DNA of 64,000 nucleotides, taken from the NCBI GenBank assembly GCA_030272585.1, contig BSYQ01000013.1, forward strand, positions 434,001 through 498,000, in the 5' to 3' direction. This document shows positions 1 through 11,366 of this stretch, piece after piece. The stretch's first letter is position 1. Each line of letters opens with the position of its first letter. The notes beneath the pieces are model-generated. The model saw only the letters and a list, made by a program, of their open reading frames with translations, made no database searches and was not told the origin of the DNA. The stretch is from Bryopsis sp. KO-2023. Taxonomy: Eukaryota > Chlorophyta > Ulvophyceae > Bryopsidales > Bryopsidaceae. A program made the translations under genes and the position numbers.

Positions 1-893
1 TGGCCATGATCAACTCCTGGGGTTCTCTGGATTGAGAGTCCAGAAAACCACCACTGAAGGGACTGCGACCAGTTACCAGCTGATACAAAACCACTCCACA
101 GGACCAGATGTCAGCCTTGCAGCCGTCGTATGCTTTCTGAGATCCTGATAAAATCACCTCGGGGGCGACGGAATCGATAGTTCCGACCAGCGACCTGGAA
201 ATCACAGAAAACAGGGATGCGAAGAGCAGCTGTTTTCATTCATGGACCATTCCTATGTCAGTCATCGACATGAGGTTTCATGTTGGCTTGTTTTGGTAAC
301 ACCAATGCAAAGCTGGTGGAAATGCTCAGAAGATCAGTCATGTTACGTGTCTGACATACAGACGTTGTGAAGAGAGGGTGGGGTTGGCTGGGGCTTTCGA
401 CCTACTTTGGCAAAGAATGCTCCTTCAAGTGTTTCGAAAACCCAAAGTCACATAGCTTCAACAACGGAACCATCGGATCCTCGCCCTCCGTCAACAATAT
501 GTTCCCGAGCTTGACGTCTCTCGAGATCACCTGACGTTTGTGACAATACTCGAGAGCGTTGATCAACTGCACGAAGATCTTACGAGACGTGGCCTCCGAT
601 AACGCGGGTCCGTTGCTTTCTAGATAGGTTCGCAACGTTCCGACTGTTGCGAAGTCCATCACGAGGTGAACGAATCGCTCCTTGACAACGAACACTTCCC
701 TGAGGTGGATCACGTTCTCGTGGTCCAGTCGTTGGTGGTTGTCCACCTCGTAAGTCGCTCTCCTTGAATCCGCAAAATTCAGATCTATCACTTTGATCGC
801 CACGACGTCCCCGCTTGCGAGATCTTTCGCCTTGTACACGCGACCGTGGTGACCTTGACCGAGCGACTCCAGGTATTCATAGCGTTCCACCAT
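1..893 (-). CDS. SnRK2-like serine/threonine protein kinase (C-terminal part outside window)
   Basis: Two exons are visible, about 893-406 and 194-1, joined in phase 2 across a GT-AG intron. The protein starts [20 protein letters not shown], so the Gly-rich loop is at residues 11-16, followed by AIKV with the catalytic Lys. The catalytic loop reads SRDVKLGN, the metal-binding site is DFG, and the activation segment ends PKSLVGT...APEV. After it come [12 protein letters not shown] and the start of the C-lobe helices. The PKS-VGT segment, the DFG-SK spacing and the short N-terminus match plant SnRK2 kinases, which act in osmotic and ABA signalling; the substrate here is unknown. One oddity is that the HRD motif is SRD. 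The start was chosen because the kinase domain begins immediately after it. The gene runs off the left edge, so the C-terminal regulatory region cannot be seen. Confidence 0.9.
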
Positions 894-2507
894 CTTCAGC
901 GTGGTTTGAAAACTCTCTGGCTTGTTTTGAGCAGGGCTGCGTTGGTGCTCTTCTTTGGTTGGCAGTGTCTGGGCACTGAACGGCCTTCCGTCGCATTAAG
1001 TATCGGCGAAATTGACATTACACCTTCCTGAATTTGTGTGTGCTGAAAAACAATGAGGTGAGGGGCCAAATCACCAGCGTGCCAAAGGCAAAGTTCCACA
1101 GAAAGGGCCCCACCACGGAAAGTCTCCAACGAAGGGGTGCGCGATTTTTCGGTTTCGGCCACCCCCTATTTTGGTGTACTGCCCTTCTTTTTCCCGCCCA
1201 TCCAAAAACATCCCGTCGATCATCTCGCTGAGCATGCAACGCGTAACACAACAGCGAAACATCAAAAGCCTGGAACTCAGAGGCGGTTAGTATCCAACTC
1301 GAGACTCTCGAAGTCGTTGTGTGCATCCCCCAAAGCACCCCTCCTTTCGTATCAATACCGTGGCCCGTGAGAGAGGCTTTTTCCTTTTCCGTGCACCGCG
1401 GATGCAAAGGAGGCCGGCGCGCGACTTGAGATCTCTAGAGGCGGTTGGAACGAGCCCCGCAGCCCGTAGTTTCTAAAGCAACACTGGTTGCAAGGTTGCA
1501 CGAGTGGATCAGGTGGGTGAGTCTCTCCCTTGCTTCTTTTTCACTGATCGCTGAATATAGTTGAGTCCACCATTGAAACGGCTTGGCGGAATTCTAGAGG
1601 CCAACGGAGTGGTGCTCGGTGTGAACTCGCCTAGTGATCGTTGTGTCCTCCCGCGTGCGTTACTGTCTGGTCTGGAAACCTGCGTCCCCTTTTCTCCTTA
1701 TTCTACGAGGATGGCAAGCGTTTCTGTATAATCTAGTTTCGCTGGTGAGCGAGGCCTCCCCGTGGAGCTCCGAGAGTCTTGGGGATTTTGATGAGCATAT
1801 CCATGCTGCTATCGGTTCGTAAAAATGTTGTCAGACAGCGTCTAGACCCCCGTTCCTGATGCAGTTCCCTTTTTTCAGCGATAGATCACGCGTCTTTCAA
1901 AACCCTTCGCCTTGGTTTGAGTGCCTCGTAGTCCCCGTGTGGGCACCCTGATGGAGAAGGTGGGCTGACGGGAACCTTTGCTTTGTGGGCTCCCATTGGC
2001 AACACCATATAACTCTCCGAAGAGTGGCTGTGCGGGAACCCTAGACGCTGCACGGCTTGATTTATGCACTGTCGCGAAGGAGAAAAGCGTTCTATGGGGT
2101 GTGCAAGCCATTTGATGCGCTTTTGTTATTGTCGTCAACGTCATCACGGATATCCGGTGTCCAAACAGGCGTTGGGTTTGGTTTCGAGTGGTGGCTACCG
2201 AGGGATAATAGCACTTGACTGATGAGATTCGTTTGCTCGCGTCGCAGAAAATCACTCTCTGCTTTCAGTTGCTTTCAGTTGATACCAGAAACATGTTGTG
2301 AACATCCCTGATTCGAAACACTGTGATGCCTCACAGTTCGATGGATGCCAAGAAATTTTGTAGTTAGTCTTTTTCTGGATGGCTGGATGCTGAACTACAC
2401 TCCGGAAGGATTGGTCAAAGTTGTGGTTGAGTGTCCACTCTCTCTGAGCGACACCAGTAATTATGCATCTGCTCAGAAGTTCACCGTGCATGTTTCTTCA
2501 GATTTCA
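894..2507. other. intergenic, no supported gene
   Basis: This lies between the divergent kinase (-) and the unknown gene (+). Short open frames occur on both strands but have mixed composition, no recognisable domain and no phase-consistent splice partners. The GC-richer part near 1380-1480 may be promoter or 5' UTR sequence of the kinase; that is inference. Confidence 0.4.
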
Positions 2508-4046
2508 ATGCAAACGAGAAGCTCAGTGGCAACTGCCACACGGCATGGTAGCCAGAAACCGGACAGTGGTTCTGGTGCCAAGGGGGAGGATTGCGAAATG
2601 GCGGGTCACTCTGCCATCGACAATTCGGGGGCTTTGAGGGTGGAAGGAACAATGAGCGGTTCGAATTCCCGTGATTGCATGTCGAATGCTCCAGGGTTGT
2701 CGGCCACATCACGAATCCGACGGAGCGCACGCATAAGAGGTGTGATTGAAAGCCTAGCATTGTGTGTTCGTACGAATCATTGCACAGGCATATGAGTGGG
2801 CAGCTACGATTCCAACCAGGTATCTGGAAACCTGGATTCAATGCCAGGTTGGGTGAGAGTCGTTCTGTGTGAATGTGTGTGCAGGTCACCAGGGTTCCTC
2901 AGCAAAGAAGGAGGAGGGTAGAAAGGATAGAGCTCGAAAGAGAAAAGACCCACCGCAGCAGGAGGTAATTCGAGTGCCACCGAGCTAATGCTGGAAAAAG
3001 TACCGCTGGAGTTGCTGCCTATGAGAGACCTCGCTAAGAATGTCTCCTCGTCAAATAGGGTCAGAGGGACAAGTATGTGTTGGTGAAGATCCTAAAGACA
3101 GACGACAGTGGCAACATATTGCATTGTCGAAAGGCAACCACTGATGAAATAGAGAATTTGACACGGTTTCTGCTCCTATCGCGGCCGCGGAGGTTTGACG
3201 ATTCGACGTCTGGTGGCTTCGACCCGACAGGATCAGGTGGGGTGCAAGGGACTCTCTCGGATGCTCTGAAGAGTGAGTGCAGTTTGAAATTCGAAGTTGC
3301 AACTTGTTGTGATTGGGGGAATGAGGGGCTGATGTGGACCTTTCCAGGTGGGCAAACTCACAGCAACCATAAGCACATGGAATGCACAGGTGTGAGTCAT
3401 CAAGGGAGGTATTTTGAAAACGGTCGGGGAGCTCTGGGTGGCTCGGATGAATCGGCATCTCAATACTCCGCTCGGTGGAGCTCGACTTAGTGGTCCTCTG
3501 GCCAAAGAGGAGATGTACTATATATGAATTATTGACCTGCCTTGCCAAACTGGTTCAAGGGCCATTGCCAGTTACCACGTGACAGTCTTACGTATGACCA
3601 GCGATTTACTATATTAAAAAAAGGAAGCCCTTGACATGGGTCATCGCCCCAGGCTTGCTGGTGGCCTGTGAGATGAGGGTTGTGTGACGCCGACCGCAGG
3701 ATGGAAACTTGTTGAAATTGTAGAGGGAAGAAGGCCAAGTGGGGGAGAGAATGGCAACAGGTCACCGGATATAGAAGCTGTAATATTACCTGTCTTACAG
3801 AGAAGTGTGGGGGAATTTATCGAGCAAAGTGCATCCGTTTGTGTTGTCCATGTCCCTCACGCCGTCAAGCCACGTGAACCATGTCGATTTCGTGGACCTG
3901 ATGGGGTCATTTACGAACAGCAGGCCAACCCCAGCCTCGGGATTCTGGCATTGCTTGAGAGAGTCGGCAGGGAGCGCCCACAGTTCACGAATGGTCGTCT
4001 TGGTCAATCACGCGCTTTAACCATCGGCCGCAACGAAAAATGTTAA
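2508..4046 (+). CDS. unknown basic, hydrophilic protein
   Basis: I do not recognise a family. Exons 2508-2739, 2885-2964 and 3059-3272 join without a frame break (phases 1, 0, 1), which is the main support for a real gene. The first ATG in frame is used. The N-terminus is polar and ends in a basic cluster, RRSARIRG, followed by a Lys/Arg/Glu stretch (KKEEGRKDRARKRKD) that could be a nuclear localisation signal. The third exon holds a more ordered segment, KYVLVKILKTDD, then a Gly-rich linker. Two further exons, about 3348-3389 and 3700-4046, continue in phase and end at a stop near 4046, but these splice choices are weaker; reading on from 3348 to a stop near 3490 is an alternative end. A nuclear role is inference only. 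Confidence 0.5.
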
Positions 4047-4356
4047 AGAAAGCCCAGGGTTGAGCCCGTCTTTTTTTTAGGGCGAAAGTGGCCACTCTTC
4101 CTGCGGGGAAACAAACGTCGATGGTCCGCTTTCCTGCACCCAAACCCAGTACGGCTGAGGAAGTTTCCTTCCCACTTGATCGAAGTGTCACAAACCCAAA
4201 ATAGAAGGATTGCCACAAAACACTCAAAAACAAGCGCCACGTGTCCGAATGCAAGCAAACCCCTGCGCTGATCGTACTCTCCCTGTTCGCACAGGCCAAC
4301 GCGAGATGACTAATTTTGGTGGAATGTTTTGAGAGTGCGCCCCACCAAGCACAGAT
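4047..4356. other. intergenic, likely upstream region of the PAS-phosphodiesterase gene
   Basis: No coding exon is supported. A long minus-strand frame crosses this region but has no domain and no splice partners. The phosphodiesterase start codon lies just downstream, so the promoter and 5' UTR are probably here. Confidence 0.35.
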
Positions 4357-7300
4357 ATGACAGTGTTTTCGCTTACAGAAATCGGAGCGGGGCCCCAGCG
4401 GTCGAACAGCGTCAAAGAACTCGTGAACATCGAATGGAACCAGCGACTGAGCGTCCTTGACGATGTCGGTTCTCCGGCTTGGCTTTACAGGTGCGCGGTT
4501 GTCACTTGGGGGTTCGAATCTTGTGTGACGTTCGAGGCCACTCGGGTCGTCAAACAAAATAGGAGAGCACCGGCCGATGCGCTGCGTTTTATGCGTGTTT
4601 GGTGGGAAATGTCGCGGAGCCATTAACTGGACCTGTTGTCCACGTGTGTAGCTGTCGAGATAGGAGAAACATCTGGGCAAACAACGCTGCGCTGACGTTT
4701 TTCGCAAGGTGAGGGGGGAACGTCAATAGGGTAAACGACACTTTTCGTCTCTATCTCGCACGAAATTCGAAACGTTCAGGGTGGGTGCCTCCCTGGGTGA
4801 TGGATTGATCGAAACTCTATCCATGCTTCAGGCCAGCTACTGAGTTTTTGGACCCTGCTGCTTTCGGTGGGAAACCCGGGGACGGATGGACCGAGGCTGT
4901 CAACGAATTGAACGAGAAAATATCCCAAAAAGTGGAAGTGAGCACCCAGTCCCCTGTCCATTTGAAAAGAAAAGAGGTTTTATATGCAAGATGAAATCAT
5001 GTGTGTATTTTTTGCCCAACCAGACAGAGGGTGTGGCCCAGCAATGCACTGTGACTGGAAATGTTGGGATGTTGCCTGGATGGCTAGGATCGCCCCCCCA
5101 CATGTCTCAAGTTTCGCATCTGATCACATACAAGGTGCACCTCTCCGGGAAATTAAGAAAAACACACACGCAAAACTTGGAAAAATCAAATATACTGTCC
5201 AAAAGAAATATATGCTGCGTGTTGTGCTACAGCCATCACGACCGCTTCACTTAGACCTCGATTTCGATTTCGAAAGTTCGAAAACGCCTGTACATCTCTG
5301 GAAGGTTTTCCGCTGTGTCTTTCTTGATTACGTCTTGAACATATCACCCCATGCTGCCGTTTTTTTCAATGGAGATTTTTTTTTTGCGTGTCAATGCAGC
5401 CGTTCGACATTGAAAGATGCGGAAAACAAGTGAGAGTGACGCTGGTTCAAGTGGAGCTACAGATCGATCAATGGAATCTGGTGGAAGCCAACACCTCCCG
5501 GCTGATGGTCATGCACCAATACAACCCCATCAACAGCTTTCTGTTCGATCAGCAAGGCAACCTCCTGCTGGCAAATCCGGCAGCCCATGCCTACTATGGG
5601 GGTGAGTGCAAATCTCAGCAGAAACTTGCAACATTGACTTCGAGTTGCACATTTGAGAGGCAGTCCCACACGTTGTGCTCATTATTATTAAATCTATTGC
5701 AAATAATAGAATCTTCTACAATTTGTTATCTTACAAACATCTTTTTAAAAAATGAAATTGGCTTATTTGATGATGCAAAACTTTGGTTAAATATATAGAT
5801 CGTCATATTAATTCTTGAATCTGTTTCCAAAGCTGCATTTTTTATTATTATTGTTTTTTTTTGTGGGGGAGAATCCCCTTACCACACTTCCTATCACATC
5901 CAGTACTAGATCTGAGATAAGATCGTTTTATTCTTTCCTTTTCGGCTTGTTCAGATGTTCAGGATATAACTCTACGCGGTTTGTTTGAGGAGGGGCTGTA
6001 TGCGGACGGATCCAGTTGCAATCAAGATTATGACTCAGCATTGCACATCATATTCAATGAGAAAAGAGCCCACAGGTAACGACTGATTTCATAGCATTGC
6101 CTTAGTTCGGGGAAGAAAATAATGCCCCCAGACAAACACCCCCCTCCTAAAATGAAAATTTTAAAAAAAATTAGTGAACAGTAAAAAAAACTGTGATTGT
6201 ATGGTTCTTTTAGGAGTCAATATCGTCGATTTTCGCGGAAGAACCCGACCAAGCAAAAATGGTGCGAACTGGAGATGTGGCCGACAACGGATCCTGTAAC
6301 AAATCGACCGGCGGTTTTAGTCAGCAAGCAAAACATCACTCAAACGAAAGAGGTGAGGCCTCGACGGTGTGAAACATGATGATCGAGACAGGGACTGCTG
6401 CTGCAAATTATTTAAAAAAGAAACAAAAAACCCAGTCTTACCAAGAATGTGCATCTTTCTATTTAGTTTTTTTATTTGGATCTTGTTTTTGGAAGAGGGG
6501 GGGGGGGGGGGGCTTCCGATATGGAACCTCTCATCTTTCCTCGATTTTCTCCTTTCCAACGTAGGACCTGTTTGTGTTTTTCTTTCGAAAGTTGATTCAT
6601 TTCTCAAGATCTTTTTTTTTTTTTTCAAAAGTATGTCATGAGGATGATCATACTCAAACGATACGATCGAGTTTTCGGACATCGCTTGGTCAACAGGTTT
6701 CACAAGCAGTGCAGGTTTATCGTTTTCGCTGCAGGCTGAAGAAGCCCTCAAAGAGCAGCGCAACATTCTCCAGTCAAAAAATTTCCGGCTGGAAAAGGAA
6801 CTCGAGGCGAAATACGAGGGGGTGAAATCCTTCGATCAGGCCTCCCCCCTCGACATCACGATCAAATTCTTGGACAGATTGATGGAGGGAGAAGTGCCGC
6901 CCGTCCAGGAAATGGCCAATTTGAAAACCATTCTTTTAACTTGCGAGAACCTCCGGGAGCCGACTCAATTGAAGGAGCAGCTGCTGGCCGAAGGTGAGTG
7001 GAACACATGTTCATGGAAATGGGGGGAAGAAATATAACACTTTTTTTTGGGGGTGAACTAATATCGTTTTAGGAAAAAACACATCTGTAGATCTTTTTCG
7101 GATTGAGATTCATTTTCGTGAAATGTTGACTCATTCTCGCTTGAGCAAAAAGCAAAAAAAAGTTGGGATGCTCCTTCAGTTGAAGCAGATTTGACATTAT
7201 ATTATATAAATTCAACCGCCTCCTTTCCTCCCCTTATATATTCTGAACCACCACACTTGGAAGTTTCCTTTGGGGGGGGGGGGAGGGGAGGCCCGATATA

Positions 7301-10300
7301 ATAATGCTGTCTTGCAAGTGGCAGACGAACTCCTTTTTCTCACTCGTAAAAAAAAGCGAAAAACAGTTTTAAAAACTGTGCATGTTTGTGGAACAGTGTC
7401 TTATGAGCGTGATGTCGGACTGAATTTGCTGCAACTGCTCGGTGGGGGTGAGAAAACGAATACGATGGATTGCCTCACTAAGGGTCCTGTCAACAAGAAC
7501 GCCACGAACAAAGAGAAATCGATGTTTTCTAAAAAGATGATCCAGCGGGGTTTGATGCGGGATCAGTTCGTTCCGAGCACAATCGTGCCTGCAGTGGAAC
7601 AGGTGGGGGCTTGGAGTCTGACAAATGATTTCCCTTTCAATCCTTTCTGATTCTCCCTTGCTTTCTTTTCCTCTGATTACAAAGATACATATTTGCTGTG
7701 TGTTTTTCACGAGGGATATTTTGACGTCTTCTTCAGCCATATTGTGTAGTGCTTTTTTTTCTCTTTTCTTTTTTCTGAGTGAATCTGATTGGGAGTTTCC
7801 GGGTGCTGCTTGTTTTCGATTTGAGCAGATATTGATGAAAACTGAGCACTGGACTTGGGATGCTTTCGAATTGACGGAGGCCACTCAAGGCTGCCCTTGT
7901 TCCACCCTTGCATTTTGGACACTGAAGAAATCCGGCCTAATATCACACTTTCGTAAGGAAAAGAAATCACCTTTTTTATTTCAAGAGGGGGTTAACCTCA
8001 CAAGTAAACCCTCCTCCCCTCCCAAAAAAAAACACGCACACACACACATTAAAGAAAAGCACAAAAAAATTTCTCACCCCAGCCATCCTACTCGCAATAT
8101 CACAATAATATGTATAATATAATATAATATATATATATCGATATATTGCAATATCGCAATATCAATATCCTACTTTTTATTTCACATAGAAAGAAGAAAA
8201 AGAGTAAGAAAAAGAAAAAGAAAAAGAGTGAGACTGTGTGTGTCTGTGTGTTTGGTTATTAAAAGAACTGGATGAAGTTAAACTGTCGAGGTTTCTACGA
8301 AGAATCGAGGAGGGGTATCCCGAGAATCCATATCACAACAGATTGCACGCATGTGATGTCCTCCAGAGCTTGCATATGGTCATGGTGAAAGGAGGCATTT
8401 TTCCGAAATACGCCGACAGACTCTGTCAATTGGCGGCCTACATGGCTGCGGTAAGTTTGGAGGGGAAAACCCATGAAAACAAGCAATGCATCAAAATTTG
8501 GTTTTGACAAAAAAAATATCATGAAAAAAAACAAGCATCAAGGCATCAGAATTTGGTTTTCAGAAAAAAAAGCAAAACCCCGAAAGAACTTAGCACCTGA
8601 TTTTTTTGCATTTTCTGTTTCCGTAGATTCTCCACGACTTCGAACATGGTGGCTTGAACAACGATTACCTGGTCAAATCTGCCGATGTTTTGGCCCTTCG
8701 TTACAACGATCGATCGCCCCTGGAGAACCACCATTTGGCTGGGGCTTTTCAAGTGTTTCGGCATCCGGAGTGCTTCTTCATGGGGAAATTGAGCCCCAGC
8801 GACATCAGCCGATTCCGCCAATTGTGCATTGATATGGTTTTAGCCACCGACATGAAACAACACTTCAGTATCTTGTCACAGTTCCAGGTGTGTGTGTGTG
8901 TGCGTCGAACTGCTTCGTAGACTTTTGTTTTTTTTACTCAAACAAGAATTGCATTCTTCATGTTTCCGATTTCGAAACGGTGTTTTTTTGAATTTTTTGG
9001 GGAAAAAACTACAGTTACTTCAAATTACGAAACTAGATTCTTATTTCCAAAATTCTGTTACTATATTTGTTTTTTTTTTGAATTAAAACTAGCAGTAATA
9101 ATAAGAAGAATTCGTTCTGGAAAATCAAGTGGGATCATCAATTTGGATTCAATCCAAATTTTTTTGTTTTTTCTTTCTTGGGTGTACCTATAAATGAAAG
9201 AGTGTGAATATGAATTCTTTGAGTTTCTTTTTTTGTTTTTGGCAGAAAGAATCAATATTCATATACATAAAGAACTAAAAGTGTTTAAAAACATTCTTCT
9301 AAGAGGGAGTATTTTTTTTTCTTCTCTTCTCTTCTCTTTGTAATCTTTCACTGATGTTTTTTAGGCAAAGCTAAAAATTCTGACTACCACGACCCCTGTT
9401 GGGGAGTTGACTCCAGAAGATATGAAAATGGATGAGAATCAGCTGTCCTTAGTTCTGCAGGTAATGTGTGCATATTTTATTTAATGTTTAGCTGCACTTT
9501 TGTTGTGACTTTTTTTTATGCTCAATGGCGCTGTTTTCTTTTTGCCCCAACATCTTCTCCATGTTTTTCCGACAAAGAAAATTGCAAAGTGTTCTTTCCT
9601 TTTCTTTTTTTTTTTTTTTTTTGGGGGGGGGGTCCACCTAAGAAAGTCCTTGATGATGAAAGATTTAAAAAACATAAGAACAAAATTTTTCATTATCGGG
9701 GGCTTACCTTTGGAAAAATAAAAAAAAGGAGCCGCTCTTGCTGGAATTTTAACCGATCCCCTTTCTTGTTTTGTGTTTTTTTTGGCTTCAGATCGCTTTG
9801 AAATGCTCGGATGTTGGGCATTTGGCCTGCAGTCGAGTTGTGCATAAGAAATGGGTGGCTCTCCTGGAGGAAGAGTTTTTCAGACAGGTAGGGCATTCAT
9901 CGGTGAATAAATAGCACCCCTGTTTTTCGAACAAAGAGGAGAAGATGCGTCTCATTCAAACGCTTTCTCAATTTTTCTTTTTATTGCGGTTTATTTTTTC
10001 TGTGGATGGATCGGCGCCGCTGTTGGATTAACACTGAACATCATGGGCTTCCAGTAGCTCTTAAATGAACTCACCACAATAACAGGAAGAAAACTGAGCT
10101 CTCCATGACTGCCTTCAATGCTAATTTTCTTTCCTCATTTTCCTCCTTTGGAATTTTTTTAGTAATTTGTGTTTTTCCTTCTCTTTTTTCCTTCTTTGGG
10201 CATTTTTTAGGTATTTGTGTTTTTCCTTCCCTTTTTTCCTTTTTTGGGCATTTTTTGAATCATTTGTGGTTTTCCCCCCTTTCTCTAATCAGGGTGATCA

Positions 10301-10508
10301 GGAACGAATGAACGGAATGAAAATATCACCATTGATGGATCGGCTGAAACCAGGGATCACGAAATCTCAAGTCGGATTTTTCGACATCGTGGCTTTGCCC
10401 TTGTTCCGAAGTTTCGCATCGATATTCACTCAATGCACCCCACTGCTGGAATCCGTGGAAGATAATTTTTTGATGTGGAAAGAAATGGAGCAAGGGTCGA
10501 AAGCATGA
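4357..10508 (+). CDS. PAS-domain class I 3',5'-cyclic nucleotide phosphodiesterase
   Basis: Thirteen exons give about 740 residues: 4357-4490, 4832-4937, 5400-5601, 5955-6075, 6214-6352, 6735-6993, 7319-7602, 7829-7952, 8266-8450, 8627-8887, 9365-9460, 9792-9887, 10293-10508; all junction phases agree. A PAS domain lies at about residues 120-230 ([18 protein letters not shown]; later [11 protein letters not shown] and NITQTKE), followed by a predicted coiled coil near 235-265. The PDE catalytic domain is at about 440-725. Metal and substrate residues are present: [28 protein letters not shown], and the purine-clamp Gln in SQVGFFD. It should hydrolyse cAMP and/or cGMP, with the PAS domain sensing a ligand or dimerising. 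No membrane segment is seen. The first two exons rest on phase agreement alone and are less certain. Confidence 0.93.
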
Positions 10509-11366
10509 AAAAAAAGGAAGAAAAAATATTTCTGTCGATGATAAGGGTTTTTTTTTTCTTTTTCCCGATTGCCCTCAGCCCCACAGACAAGTTAAAAGGA
10601 AAAGAAAATACGATACGAAATCGAGCTGGAAACCGAGATATTGTCTGTCATGTGGAAAAAAGAAAATATGAAAGGCTGATTTTGAAAAAAAATTGGAAAT
10701 GAAAGGAGAAAGGAAAAGATGGAGGGGGGGACTTCAACGAAGTGCAAAAACAGACGGATCAAAAGTCAGAACCCCTCAATGTGATTCGTTTTCACGTCAT
10801 TTCGAAAAACTTATTCTATATTGAAACATGGAAAGATAACAAGGACCGTTTTATCGGATGCTCTCTTTGAAATGATATGTCCCAACAAGGCCAACCTGAT
10901 TTTCCCTCCATCAAAAACTCATTACAGTTTATTTTCTTGCCATTGAATACATCTCAAAGAAGAGGAGGCTCTGTCTCATCCCATTAAAAAACACACGCAT
11001 CAAAATCCACTGAGAAATTGTGATGTCCTGACACTCTGTGCGCTTCTTTTAATTTCTTTATTAGACATGTATCATCAGAGTTCCCTATCGAGACATCCCT
11101 CCCCCCCAAAAAAAAACACTGAAAAAAAAGAAAGAATTAATCCCCACACAAATAAACACATCCCATTTGATTTCCCACATTTCTCTTATCATGCGATTCT
11201 TGGGTGAAACATTTTGAACTGCTACTCCGGCCCAAATCACTTATTGTAGTCCAAAAACAAGGACAGCAGTGTTGGAGGTTGCAGTTTCTTTGTTTGGAGA
11301 TACATGAAATGCACCTGTGCTCTCCTTATTTATTTTTTTACAGTTTTCTGACATGCAGTTTTTTCT
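10509..11366. other. convergent intergenic region
   Basis: This is the space between the 3' ends of the phosphodiesterase (+) and the beta-propeller gene (-). It is AT-rich, with a C-run to A-run near 11101-11117. No open frame with domain or splice support was found; it probably holds both 3' UTRs. Confidence 0.4.

Noticed and set aside
4470..4545. tRNA-like B-box (GGTTCGAATC)
   Set aside because: The flanking bases do not form a T stem and no acceptor stem or A-box at the right distance is seen.
3985..4707. 240-codon minus-strand open frame
   Set aside because: No domain, odd composition, overlaps exons of two plus-strand genes whose phases agree; most likely a chance frame in GC-richer DNA.
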